Assembly: GCA_948585895.1 (NCBI GenBank)
Contig: CAPBNZ010000075.1
Location: 1 to 7,396, forward strand
Direction of reading: 5' to 3'
DNA: 7,396 nt
Origin: an uncultured Clostridia bacterium
GTDB lineage: Bacteria > Bacillota > Clostridia > TANB77 > CAG-508
Shown here piece after piece: positions 1 through 6,049 of this stretch. Position 1 is the first letter of the stretch. The number at the start of each line of letters is the position of its first letter. The notes beneath the pieces are model-generated. The model made no database searches. It saw only the letters and a list, made by a program, of their open reading frames with translations, and was not told where the DNA came from. A program made the position numbers and the translations under genes.

Positions 1-231
1 AGAGCAATCTTTGCATTTATAGGTTTGAACATTATTTTTGGTATGTCCATTTTTAACAATATTAAATCCATGACAATATGGACACAAATGTTCATTTTTT
101 TCAAATAAGGCAGTTTTAGAAATAGTTTGTTTTCTAGTTTTTAAAATATCTAAAGCATGTTGTAATTTTATAAGTAGGTCTTCAATTTGAGCAGGGACTA
201 AATCATAAATATTACTATTCTCTATCACCAT
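1..231 (-). CDS. Transposase, N-terminal part (zinc-ribbon type), truncated by window edge
   Basis: The first 77 codons of a protein that continues beyond position 1. It opens MVIENSNIYDLVPAQ, runs through a helix-rich stretch, then shows a zinc-ribbon: CPYC at residues 54-57 and CKDC near residues 73-76, separated by a basic segment (IVKNGHTKNN, then TYK). This CxxC, KNG, (Q)xYxCKDC layout is typical of the N-terminal DNA-binding part of IS1595/IS1-like transposases and is also found in other insertion-sequence families, so the family name is tentative. The catalytic core lies outside the window and I cannot say whether the gene is intact. The ATG at 229-231 has only a weak upstream AGG (240-242), and the leader is heavily structured, which suggests low or controlled translation. 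No target-site duplication or terminal repeat could be proved, because the other end is missing. Confidence 0.7.
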   Translation of the reverse strand, partial: MVIENSNIYDLVPAQIEDLLIKLQHALDILKTRKQTISKTALFEKNEHLCPYCHGFNIVKNGHTKNNVQTYKCKDCS

Positions 232-244
232 AATATTAACCTAA

Positions 245-343
245 AAATATCCTTGATTAGCCAGCCCAAATATTATTTGCTTAGAATAAATTTAGAAATG
301 CTGGCTAATCAAAGATATTTCCTTTCCAAATTCATTCTAAGCA
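245..343 (-). promoter_or_regulatory. Two interleaved inverted repeats in transposase leader (possible RNA switch)
   Basis: Arm A (245-265) is complementary to A' (300-320) at 20 of 21 positions. Arm B (278-300) is complementary to B' (321-343) at 20 of 23, with a core of 15 of 16 (278-293 with 328-343). The order is A-B-A'-B', so each hairpin traps one arm of the other. The spacers are 12, 0 and 0 nt, too short for both long helices to coexist as a pseudoknot, so they should be alternatives. In the minus-strand transcript the order is B', A', B, A, then a short U run (247-243), then a weak AGG and the ATG at 231. The A'/A hairpin with U's resembles an intrinsic terminator or a start-site block, and B'/B a competing fold. 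The repeats are seen; the switching role is inferred. Confidence 0.6.
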
Positions 344-348
344 TTTAT

Positions 349-357
349 AGTATACCA
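349..357 (-). promoter_or_regulatory. Extended -10 promoter for the transposase
   Basis: Reading the minus strand, TGGTATACT occurs at 357-349: a TGn extension followed by the -10 hexamer TATACT (354-349). No -35 match is visible at the expected distance (TAGTAA at 377-372), which fits an extended -10 promoter. Transcription would start near 341-343, at the first base of the interleaved-repeat leader, so the whole switch would be transcribed. Confidence 0.45.
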
Positions 358-415
358 TTAATTTATAATTTTTACTAGTCCATCACGCACAAACTAGGAC
401 ATAGCGTTTAAAAAA

Positions 416-437
416 ACAAAAAATTTATTTTTCTTCT
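416..437 (-). terminator. Possible weak terminator after the Nudix gene
   Basis: Just past the Nudix stop codon, the minus strand reads an A-rich run, a two-base loop and a T-rich run (about six A:U pairs), followed by seven T's. This is an AT-only hairpin with a U tract, so at best a weak terminator. It is the only candidate at the end of the gene row. Confidence 0.2.
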
Positions 438-440
438 GAT

Positions 441-956
441 TTAACTTTGCAAATATTCTTTCCAAAATTCATCAAGATTTTGATAAAATACTTCATCTAT
501 CATATAATGATTTTTATCAGTTATAAAATGAAATTTGAAATTATTCATATTTAATAAATCTGTTTTATGATTGTTATCTAATAAATATATTTCTGCAAAC
601 TTTTTTTCTTTTTGTAATAAATCATTTATTTTTATCCATTCTGACGCATTTTCTTCAGTTATTTGTGGCATTCCCTTATATTCTGATGTTATAAATACAT
701 CAAAATCAAATATTCTATCTGGATATTCAACAATTAAATTACCTGTATATTTTGGATTGAAAATTTCTATTCCTGCCTCTTCTTTAAATTCTCTAATAGC
801 CGTCTGTTCTCCTGTTTCAACATCTTCAATTTTTCCACCAGGAATATCATAAAAATCTTGCTTATCATCATTTGTAATATATTTAATTGCTAATACCTTA
901 TCTTCTTCTAATAAAAATGTTCTAACAGCTTTTCTTACGGGTTTCACATAAATCAT
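441..956 (-). CDS. Nudix hydrolase (MutT-like)
   Basis: A 171-residue Nudix protein, predicted to hydrolyse a nucleoside diphosphate linked to another group, possibly a damaged NTP, using Mg2+. The Nudix box is complete: G41, E47, R55, E56, E59, E60 and G62 follow the G-x5-E-x7-R-E-x2-E-E-x-G spacing exactly, and the preceding DIPGG is typical. An N-terminal strand region (residues 5-30) and a C-terminal extension of about 60 residues rich in aromatic and acidic residues complete it. The extension is not one I can assign to a substrate class, so oxidised-nucleotide sanitation is only the most common guess for this type. The start ATG has a weak A-rich site (AAGAAAG) before it. The gene lies 26 nt after the ASCH gene and probably shares its transcript. 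It is the last gene before the insertion-sequence region. Confidence 0.9.
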   Translation of the reverse strand: MIYVKPVRKAVRTFLLEEDKVLAIKYITNDDKQDFYDIPGGKIEDVETGEQTAIREFKEEAGIEIFNPKYTGNLIVEYPDRIFDFDVFITSEYKGMPQITEENASEWIKINDLLQKEKKFAEIYLLDNNHKTDLLNMNNFKFHFITDKNHYMIDEVFYQNLDEFWKEYLQS

Positions 957-982
957 CTACTTTCTTTAATTATGACTAGTTC

Positions 983-1435
983 TCATTTTAATTTAATCCA
1001 AGTTTGCATACCTTTTTTATCTATATGAAATGGGTTTAATTTAATTACTTCATCTATAACTATTAATGTTGCATAATTGCTATTGTTTTTGCTAATCCAA
1101 AAACTTTCATCTACACATAATTGTTTATTGTATTTATTCTTTATTTCTTCTATTGGAGTTTCATTTAAATTGAAGAATAGCACATCTTTTATAGTAAAGT
1201 AGGCAACTACATTTCCACTAGATTTTTTTACAATAACTATATCATCTTTAGATATTTGATTATATGGCAGTATTTTATTTTTACTAAATCTTGATTCAAT
1301 AGTTTTTATATCATCTAACATATAAGTTAAATAAGGCTCACTAAACACCCCTAAATGTAATGATGTATTTTTTATTTTTGTTAAATCTTTAATTGATAAT
1401 TGATCTGCAAGATTTTTAATTATTTGATTATACAT
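983..1435 (-). CDS. ASCH-domain protein (PUA-like fold)
   Basis: A 150-residue protein with the features of ASCH domains: a helical lead-in, the stretch GIxxxK-like LTYMLDDIKTIESRF with K44, E47 and R49, then a short loop and a beta strand pair (ISKDDIVIVKKSSGNVVAYF, residues about 61-80) in the place of the usual GD-hydrophobic-G-x-V pattern. ASCH proteins belong to the PUA-like superfamily and bind RNA or nucleotides; one characterised member hydrolyses N4-acetylcytidine. The substrate here is unknown. I start at the ATG of 1433-1435, not at the ATG of 1448-1450. The upstream ATG overlaps a strong AGGGAG site placed six bases before the internal ATG, and has no site of its own. The gene follows the dipeptidase by 37 nt and precedes the Nudix gene by 26 nt. 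Confidence 0.75.
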   Translation of the reverse strand: MYNQIIKNLADQLSIKDLTKIKNTSLHLGVFSEPYLTYMLDDIKTIESRFSKNKILPYNQISKDDIVIVKKSSGNVVAYFTIKDVLFFNLNETPIEEIKNKYNKQLCVDESFWISKNNSNYATLIVIDEVIKLNPFHIDKKGMQTWIKLK

Positions 1436-1441
1436 TTTTTT

Positions 1442-1447
1442 CTCCCT
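1442..1447 (-). promoter_or_regulatory. Ribosome binding site that decides the ASCH start
   Basis: The minus strand reads AGGGAG, six A's, then ATG at 1435. The possible upstream ATG (1448-1450) lies on the edge of this site and is preceded only by AT-rich sequence, so it is unlikely to be used. Confidence 0.7.
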
Positions 1448-1472
1448 CATACAATTTATTTTTTATTTCTTC

Positions 1473-2786
1473 TTATAAACTTTCTAAAAATTTTATAAGA
1501 AAATTAAATGTTTTTAACCATGAACTGATGTAGGTTGTTTCGTCTATTGAATGGATTTTTACCATATTAGCTCCAATAGAAATGATATCTAAATCTGCTA
1601 TTCTTTTTTTTATTGAAGAACATTCAGTTCCACCATGTCCAATTTCTTCTTTTGGATATTCATTAAATTCACGGAAATATAAATTTTTATATTTATTGAA
1701 TAATTCTGATTCTTTATTCACTTTCCATACAGAATCCCTATATATTTCATTAACTTGAAAATGATTATTTAAGGCTTTACTTTTACTGCTAATTCCATCT
1801 AATTCAATTTCATCAATACTTCTAACGATATAGTAAATTTTTACTTCATTATCCTTTGTTTTTATTATACCTAAATTTCCAGATGCATTATTACTTGATA
1901 TATAGCCACACTTTAACTCTAATATTTCATTTATAATATTTCTAGTATCTTCTTCAGAAAAGGAATATCTACTATCTACTTTTTCTATTTTAGAGTCTAA
2001 ATTTTTAAATATTTTCTCAACATCAAGGTTTGTATGAATTATCACTTCACAATAGGTAGCTAGATCATTTTCAAATGTACCACCATTTATACGACTTAAT
2101 AAAATATCCTTTTCTTTAAGCAATTGTGCCATGGTTGTTATTGCATTATTTCTAGATAATTCAATATTCTCCCCAGAATTGCCACCTGGGAAATTATCGA
2201 TTAATATTTTATAACTAGGCAAATTATTTTCAATTATTTTTCCTTTTATGGAATATTCATTTAATATATCCCCATCAGAACCATTAACTACAACATCATC
2301 TTTAGCATAGTCCAAATTAATTAATCTTTTACTTTCAACTTTAGAATAAGGGAATGTTACTGCACCTTTAAATGTAGTCTCTTCTTCAACAGTAAAAAGG
2401 AAGTCTAGATCAGGATGTTTTAAATTATTATCTTCCATAATAGTTAACATCATAGTAAGTCCAACACCTTGATCTGCACCAAGCGTTGTATCTTTAGCAG
2501 TTACTTTATCTCCATCAATGATTACTTCAATTCCATCATTTAGAAAATCATGATTACTGCCTTTACTTTTAACACATACCATATCTAAATGGGCTTGTAA
2601 TGCTATTGGTTTAGAATTAATATTACCTTTTTTCTTAATTAAAACATTATTATTTTCATCTTTGAAATAATAAAGATTATTTTCTTTGGCAACATTAACA
2701 AAGAAGTCTGCTATTTTTTCTTCATGACCTGATTCTCTAGGAATTCTAGAAATTCTTAAAAAGTTATTAATTAAGGTTTCTTTCAT
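1473..2786 (-). CDS. pepD: PepD-like Xaa-His dipeptidase (peptidase M20C)
   Basis: A 437-residue cytosolic metallodipeptidase of the M20C group (aminoacyl-histidine dipeptidase), somewhat shorter than the roughly 485 residues of the E. coli enzyme. The two-zinc site is complete: H66 and D68 in AHLDMV, D105 in TTLGADQGVG, the catalytic E134 and metal ligand E135 in FTVEEETTFKGA, D159 in LINLD, and H412 in MVKIHSIDE. HGGTEC (from H384) is also typical. The lid-domain motif, normally GGHSG, reads GGNSG here, so the histidine that contacts substrate in many M20 enzymes is asparagine (N203). Activity or specificity may differ. The start has a strong GGAGGA site six bases upstream, 18 nt after the glycosylase stop. 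Its role beside base-repair genes is not obvious; it may just recycle peptides. Confidence 0.9.
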   Translation of the reverse strand: MKETLINNFLRISRIPRESGHEEKIADFFVNVAKENNLYYFKDENNNVLIKKKGNINSKPIALQAHLDMVCVKSKGSNHDFLNDGIEVIIDGDKVTAKDTTLGADQGVGLTMMLTIMEDNNLKHPDLDFLFTVEEETTFKGAVTFPYSKVESKRLINLDYAKDDVVVNGSDGDILNEYSIKGKIIENNLPSYKILIDNFPGGNSGENIELSRNNAITTMAQLLKEKDILLSRINGGTFENDLATYCEVIIHTNLDVEKIFKNLDSKIEKVDSRYSFSEEDTRNIINEILELKCGYISSNNASGNLGIIKTKDNEVKIYYIVRSIDEIELDGISSKSKALNNHFQVNEIYRDSVWKVNKESELFNKYKNLYFREFNEYPKEEIGHGGTECSSIKKRIADLDIISIGANMVKIHSIDETTYISSWLKTFNFLIKFLESL

Positions 2787-2804
2787 AACAAGTCCTCCAT
2801 TTTA

Positions 2805-3470
2805 TTAAATAAACTGCCAAATTCTATTATATTGTTCCATTTGCTTTTCTTTAGTTATTTGTGCTACAGGATGATATAGAGGAACAATAACAAAATTTTC
2901 TATTTCTATTATAGGATACTCTTCTATTGTTTTTGTTAAATTATCTCCTATTTTAAAATCATAAATATTAGCAAGTGAATATAAAGGGTAATATCCTAAA
3001 GTTAATATTATTCTTGGTTTTACTATTTCTATTTGCCTATGTAAAAATCCTTTACAATTTAATGTTGAACATTTTAAATTGATATTATTCCCTCTATAAT
3101 TGTTTCCTTTTCTTCCACACATAATAGCATTAGTAATATAAAAATTATCTATAGAATCAATTTTACCATTAAAAGATTTTACTAAATATTTTGTAAGTTG
3201 TCTCTTTGTTAGACTCTTCTCATCTTCAATTAGTTTAATCCAATTCTCTTTTATTGGATTTTCTATATATTTTTCATTTAATTTTTTCATATCTTCAAAA
3301 GGGCCCCAGTCTTGTCCTATTATCATAATCTTAGAATCTAGTCTATTATACCAATCGGTCCATATTGAAGGAATTTCTTTTGCAAATTTCGTATTTTCAT
3401 ATATATTAATTAGTGAATAATCGACATTGTTTTTTGAATGCATGTATATACATTTTTCACATTTACTCAT
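2805..3470 (-). CDS. Uracil-DNA glycosylase superfamily protein, family-4-like with Fe-S cysteines
   Basis: Predicted DNA glycosylase removing uracil or another deaminated base. Motif 1 is IMIIGQDWGPFED (from residue 48), with D54 in the place of the family-1 GQDPY aspartate. TNAIMC (113-118), a second strand motif RIILTLG (153-159), and motif 2 LYHPVAQ (H200) complete the fold. Cysteines C4, C7, C118 and C139 (in CKGFLHRQI) match the CxxC...C...C pattern that holds a 4Fe-4S cluster in family 4. It therefore mixes a family-1-like GQD motif with a family-4 cluster. The ATG at 3468-3470 has no ribosome binding site and leaves only three residues before C4. Reading upstream in frame gives a helix (IKEKLLDELIID) like the family-4 N-terminus, beginning at an ATT (3504-3506) behind GGCGGTGAT. 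That longer form would have 233 residues. The dipeptidase gene follows closely. Confidence 0.8.
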   Translation of the reverse strand: MSKCEKCIYMHSKNNVDYSLINIYENTKFAKEIPSIWTDWYNRLDSKIMIIGQDWGPFEDMKKLNEKYIENPIKENWIKLIEDEKSLTKRQLTKYLVKSFNGKIDSIDNFYITNAIMCGRKGNNYRGNNINLKCSTLNCKGFLHRQIEIVKPRIILTLGYYPLYSLANIYDFKIGDNLTKTIEEYPIIEIENFVIVPLYHPVAQITKEKQMEQYNRIWQFI

Positions 3471-3503
3471 ATCAATTATTAATTCATCAAGTAATTTTTC
3501 TTT

Positions 3504-3520
3504 AATATTATCACCGCCTT
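3504..3520 (-). promoter_or_regulatory. Ribosome binding site and possible ATT start of the uracil-DNA glycosylase
   Basis: On the minus strand AAGGCGGTGAT (3520-3510) is followed by AAT and then an ATT codon (3506-3504) in frame with the glycosylase. GGTG stands five bases before the ATT. An in-frame TAA lies just upstream of GGC, and no ATG, GTG or TTG occurs in frame between it and the ATG at 3470. Confidence 0.4.
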
Positions 3521-3529
3521 AATACATAA

Positions 3530-3557
3530 ATTATCATTTGCTTTATATATTTTTGAA
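3530..3557 (-). promoter_or_regulatory. Possible promoter before the uracil-DNA glycosylase
   Basis: TTCAAA (3557-3552) and GATAAT (3535-3530) are spaced by 16 bases on the minus strand. Transcription would begin a few bases before the AAGGCGGTGAT site, giving a short leader. Both hexamers are imperfect and the region is AT-rich, so chance is possible. The rest of the 142-nt gap (3471-3612) shows no gene and no clear terminator hairpin. Confidence 0.3.
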
Positions 3558-3612
3558 CTTATCTAATTTTTTGAGTAGTTGAATTTTCTTATTTATCTTA
3601 ATTTTATTTTTT

Positions 3613-4152
3613 TTATACTTTCTTGTCATTCCAAACTTCATTTATATGTTGAGTAAGTGCCATTATAAATGCTTCTTTTGTTAAATCTATCCTGTTAATT
3701 ATTCCTTTAGTAACAAAATTAATTCCACCTTTTCCACTTCTTAAATCATTCTGTTCAAATATTTTATCCATAACTTTACCTAAATCTGTTGCTATTATTT
3801 CCTCTACATATTTATTTGGAACAGGGAATGCTGAACTTGTACCCCAGCTTTCATAACCATGTTTATCTTTTATAACTGCAATATTAATAATAACCCATTT
3901 CCCTAATAAATTCGTTATTCCTGATTCTACTCCCAAAAAATATTCCGCATCTATTTGATTTTCTTCTGCATATTTTATTAAATGATCTACACGATTGCTT
4001 GCTCCTTCATAAATTTCATTGTTTACTGGCTCTTCACTTACATCGGATGACACAGGAATTCCTTCAATCTCAAAGTCTTCAAAATAATTTTGAAATGCTT
4101 CTGTTGCTCCTTCAATTTTTCCTGGATTCTTTGTTCCTATTAAAATTTTCAT
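3613..4152 (-). CDS. yjjX: Inosine/xanthosine triphosphatase, YjjX/DUF84 family
   Basis: A 179-residue house-cleaning phosphatase. The family is known to hydrolyse ITP and XTP, keeping deaminated purines out of RNA and DNA. Typical motifs are in order: the phosphate-binding start IGTKNPGKIEGA (5-16), SEEPVNNEIYEGASNR (39-54), FLGVESGI (72-79, with the E76 position), the FPVP loop (109-112), LGKVMD (124-129) and the late GKGGINFVTKG (140-150). Length is normal for the family and nothing appears to be missing. AAGGAGGT stands six bases before the ATG. The ATG shares one base with the stop codon of the upstream HhH gene (TAATG), and that ribosome binding site lies inside the end of that gene, so translation is probably coupled. 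It should be cytoplasmic; no signal peptide is seen. Confidence 0.9.
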   Translation of the reverse strand: MKILIGTKNPGKIEGATEAFQNYFEDFEIEGIPVSSDVSEEPVNNEIYEGASNRVDHLIKYAEENQIDAEYFLGVESGITNLLGKWVIINIAVIKDKHGYESWGTSSAFPVPNKYVEEIIATDLGKVMDKIFEQNDLRSGKGGINFVTKGIINRIDLTKEAFIMALTQHINEVWNDKKV

Positions 4153-4901
4153 TACTTTACCTCCTTAAAACCATTTCTACTCCACAACCATAATGGTGTA
4201 TGAATATCAATTGGTTTATATTTTGTACACTCAAATAATTCATTCCATCGATCAATTACTATTAACTGAACATCACTTTTATTTAATTCTTCATCAGTTA
4301 TTAAGCCTAATCTATGTGTTGCTTTTACAACATGAGTATCAGGTGCTACTGTAAGATTTTCTATATTTTTATACTTTCTATCTGTATATTGATAAATAAC
4401 ATATAGCCAATAATTACATATTTTAGTTCCTGATAAATAGGGAAATTTTTTCTTATTTTCTTTTTGAATAAAATTTCGAATTTTATCTACATCATTATCT
4501 AATGAATCAAATAATTTTCTAACATCTCCATCATATAATTCTACAAATGTATTACAAAGTGATAACCATATTTCAGTTTGCTTTTGTCTTTGAAGTGCTA
4601 CTTTATACTTAGTAAGAGCATGTTGTACTTCTTCAAAAGTTTTTTCTAAACATGATTTAGGATTAAATACAAACCTTGTATCCTCATCTTCATAAGTTTT
4701 ATTAACACTTTGCCAAAGAGTATAAGAATTTCTTTGATAGTTTAATGCCATAGGTAATGTAAAATATAAATAATTCTGCAAACTTGATTTTTCAAAATGT
4801 GGATTAGCATCTTCAGGCATTACTTCACCACCAAGTTCCCCATTTTTATACATTATAATTAATTTATCAACTGTATTTAATATTTCACTCCTGTCAGCCA
4901 T
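4152..4901 (-). CDS. HhH-GPD-like predicted DNA glycosylase, uncharacterised family
   Basis: Start taken at the second ATG, giving 249 residues; residue numbers here count from the first ATG (4913). I do not recognise a named family. The C-terminal half resembles helix-hairpin-helix DNA glycosylases: FPYLSGTKICNYWL (157-170) aligns with the EndoIII LPGVGRKTANVVL hairpin, with K164 at the catalytic lysine. LTVAPDTHVVKATHRLGL (187-204) matches the VDTHxxRVxxRLGL segment, with D192 at the catalytic aspartate. HTPLWLWSRNGF near the end resembles the HxxLxxxGR helix. About ten extra residues separate the hairpin from the aspartate, and the usual C-terminal Fe-S cysteines are absent. The N-terminal half (aromatic, charged) has no assignment. 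GGTGGA stands four bases before the chosen ATG. The gene overlaps the SDR by 8 nt and the ITPase by 1 nt. A role in base excision is inferred. Confidence 0.65.
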   Translation of the reverse strand: MADRSEILNTVDKLIIMYKNGELGGEVMPEDANPHFEKSSLQNYLYFTLPMALNYQRNSYTLWQSVNKTYEDEDTRFVFNPKSCLEKTFEEVQHALTKYKVALQRQKQTEIWLSLCNTFVELYDGDVRKLFDSLDNDVDKIRNFIQKENKKKFPYLSGTKICNYWLYVIYQYTDRKYKNIENLTVAPDTHVVKATHRLGLITDEELNKSDVQLIVIDRWNELFECTKYKPIDIHTPLWLWSRNGFKEVK

Positions 4902-5670
4902 TATATCCACCATCTATATTGATAATTTCACCATTTATATAACTAGATTCCTCATTTGCTAAAAAATAAATTGTTTTAGCAATTTCACTAGGACTTGCAA
5001 ACCTTTCTAAATATATTTTTGAATTTTCTTCTTCAATATAATCTTTAGGTAAGTCTTTATTCATATCCGTATCAGCCCAGCCAATAGCAACAGCATTTAC
5101 TCTAATATTAGGTTTAAATTGAAATGCTAAATCTCGCGTTAAACCTTGTAACCCGATTTTGGAAATATTATAATCCAGACATTCTGGAGAAATCGTTTTG
5201 GTCCCATTCGTTGATGATACATTAACAATTGTACTTCCTGTCTTCATATATTTAGATACTTCTTTAGTAACAATAAATGCTCCTAGAACATTCACTTCTA
5301 TTGTTCTTCTAAACTCATCTATTTTAATATCATCAAAATCTCTATCAAACACTATTCCAGCATTATTTACTAATACATCTATATGCCCAAATTCACTTAT
5401 TATTTGTTCTACCATATTTCTTACTTCAAGTTCATTTGACACATCCGCATTAATTACTAAAGCTTTTATTCCAAAGTTACTCTCCACATATTCCTTTAAT
5501 TTTTGTGCATCTTCTTCATTATTAAATGACCTAAATGCTGGATTTGCTTCTTTTTCACTATCAATATAATCTATTACAACATTATAACCATTACTAGCAA
5601 ATTCAATAATTGTAGCCTTTCCATTTCCTCTTGAGCTACCAGTAACTAATACTACCTTATTATCATTCAT
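4894..5670 (-). CDS. SDR-family oxidoreductase (FabG-like)
   Basis: A 258-residue classical short-chain dehydrogenase with an NAD(P) Rossmann fold. The cofactor motif TGSSRGNGKA (10-19) has N in place of the usual I. NADVSN, NNAG (102-105), N127, the S152/S153 pair in VSSTNG, and Y167-x3-K171 (YNISK) give the complete catalytic set, and the C-terminal INIDGGYNG is typical. About a dozen extra residues after the second beta strand (near DSEKEANPAFRSF) are unusual for FabG. The substrate is unknown; sugar or nucleoside oxidation would suit the neighbours but is a guess. I start at the ATG of 5668-5670, with AAGGAG nine bases upstream; the ATG at 5691 has a poor site. It overlaps the HhH gene by 8 nt. 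Its start also overlaps the ancestral end of the rhuM remnant. Confidence 0.88.
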   Translation of the reverse strand: MNDNKVVLVTGSSRGNGKATIIEFASNGYNVVIDYIDSEKEANPAFRSFNNEEDAQKLKEYVESNFGIKALVINADVSNELEVRNMVEQIISEFGHIDVLVNNAGIVFDRDFDDIKIDEFRRTIEVNVLGAFIVTKEVSKYMKTGSTIVNVSSTNGTKTISPECLDYNISKIGLQGLTRDLAFQFKPNIRVNAVAIGWADTDMNKDLPKDYIEEENSKIYLERFASPSEIAKTIYFLANEESSYINGEIINIDGGYNG

Positions 5671-6024
5671 TTTCTTGTTCTCCTTTTTCATTTCCTATTT
5701 GTTTTAATTCATTTATACTTTCTAAATAATGGATTTCTACATTTCTTGGCAAACTTTTGATTCTTCTTTGAAAATATTATATTCTTTTTCAACATGGTTC
5801 ATCGCATATTCATGACTTATTTTACCAAAATCTTGCAAAATGTCTTTTCGATTCAAAATATCTAATTCTTTTTTTGTTAAATCATTTTTAGCTATAGTAG
5901 TTTCATAAAAACTAGGTATTTTACCTTCAAAAGAAGTTAAACCCATAAAATCTTTATTACCATCAGTTCCCTCAACGATTACTTCAGCAGCTGTATGTCC
6001 AATAACTGCTATCAAATGACACAC
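5663..6024 (-). pseudogene. RhuM-family protein, C-terminal remnant with internal deletion and frameshift
   Basis: The first 95 codons (GTG at 6022-6024 to TAG at 5737-5739) match the C-terminal half of RhuM virulence-type proteins: GHTAAEVI (9-16), DFMGLTSFEGKIPSFYETTIAKN, then TKKELDILNR. Next comes KDILQDFGKISHEYA with the downstream EKEYNIFKEE. In intact RhuM proteins a segment of about 45 residues (the LDFAExQA...MxMEDW part) separates these, so an in-frame deletion is inferred at the NR residues. A one-base shift at the A run of 5755-5758 opens a second frame: KSLPRNVEIHYLES, continuing to a TGA at 5665-5663. This resembles the usual VExxYLExI tail of RhuM. The N-terminal part is missing entirely, cut off at the end of the recombinase gene. 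The frame-restored end overlaps the SDR start by 8 nt. The gene is judged non-functional. Confidence 0.75.
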
Positions 6025-6049
6025 TTTTATTTCCGTTACTATTTAAGTC

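Noticed and set aside
245..343. True H-type pseudoknot of both stems
   Set aside because: The loops are 12, 0 and 0 nt while the helices are over 20 bp, so both cannot form together; alternative hairpins are kept instead.
374..400. ACTAGTCC and ACTAGGAC pair as an insertion-sequence terminal repeat
   Set aside because: Only four or five bases pair in inverted orientation, and the far end of the element is outside the window.
571..852. Plus-strand open frame opposite the Nudix gene
   Set aside because: It lies within a strong minus-strand gene with a complete Nudix box, has no protein motif and no ribosome binding site of note.
3999..4193. Plus-strand open frame opposite the ITPase
   Set aside because: It is antisense to conserved YjjX motifs and consists mainly of low-complexity Leu-rich sequence.
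5198..5569. Plus-strand open frame of 123 codons opposite the SDR gene
   Set aside because: It is an antisense shadow of a clearly conserved oxidoreductase; composition (Ser, Thr, Ile rich) is typical of such shadows.
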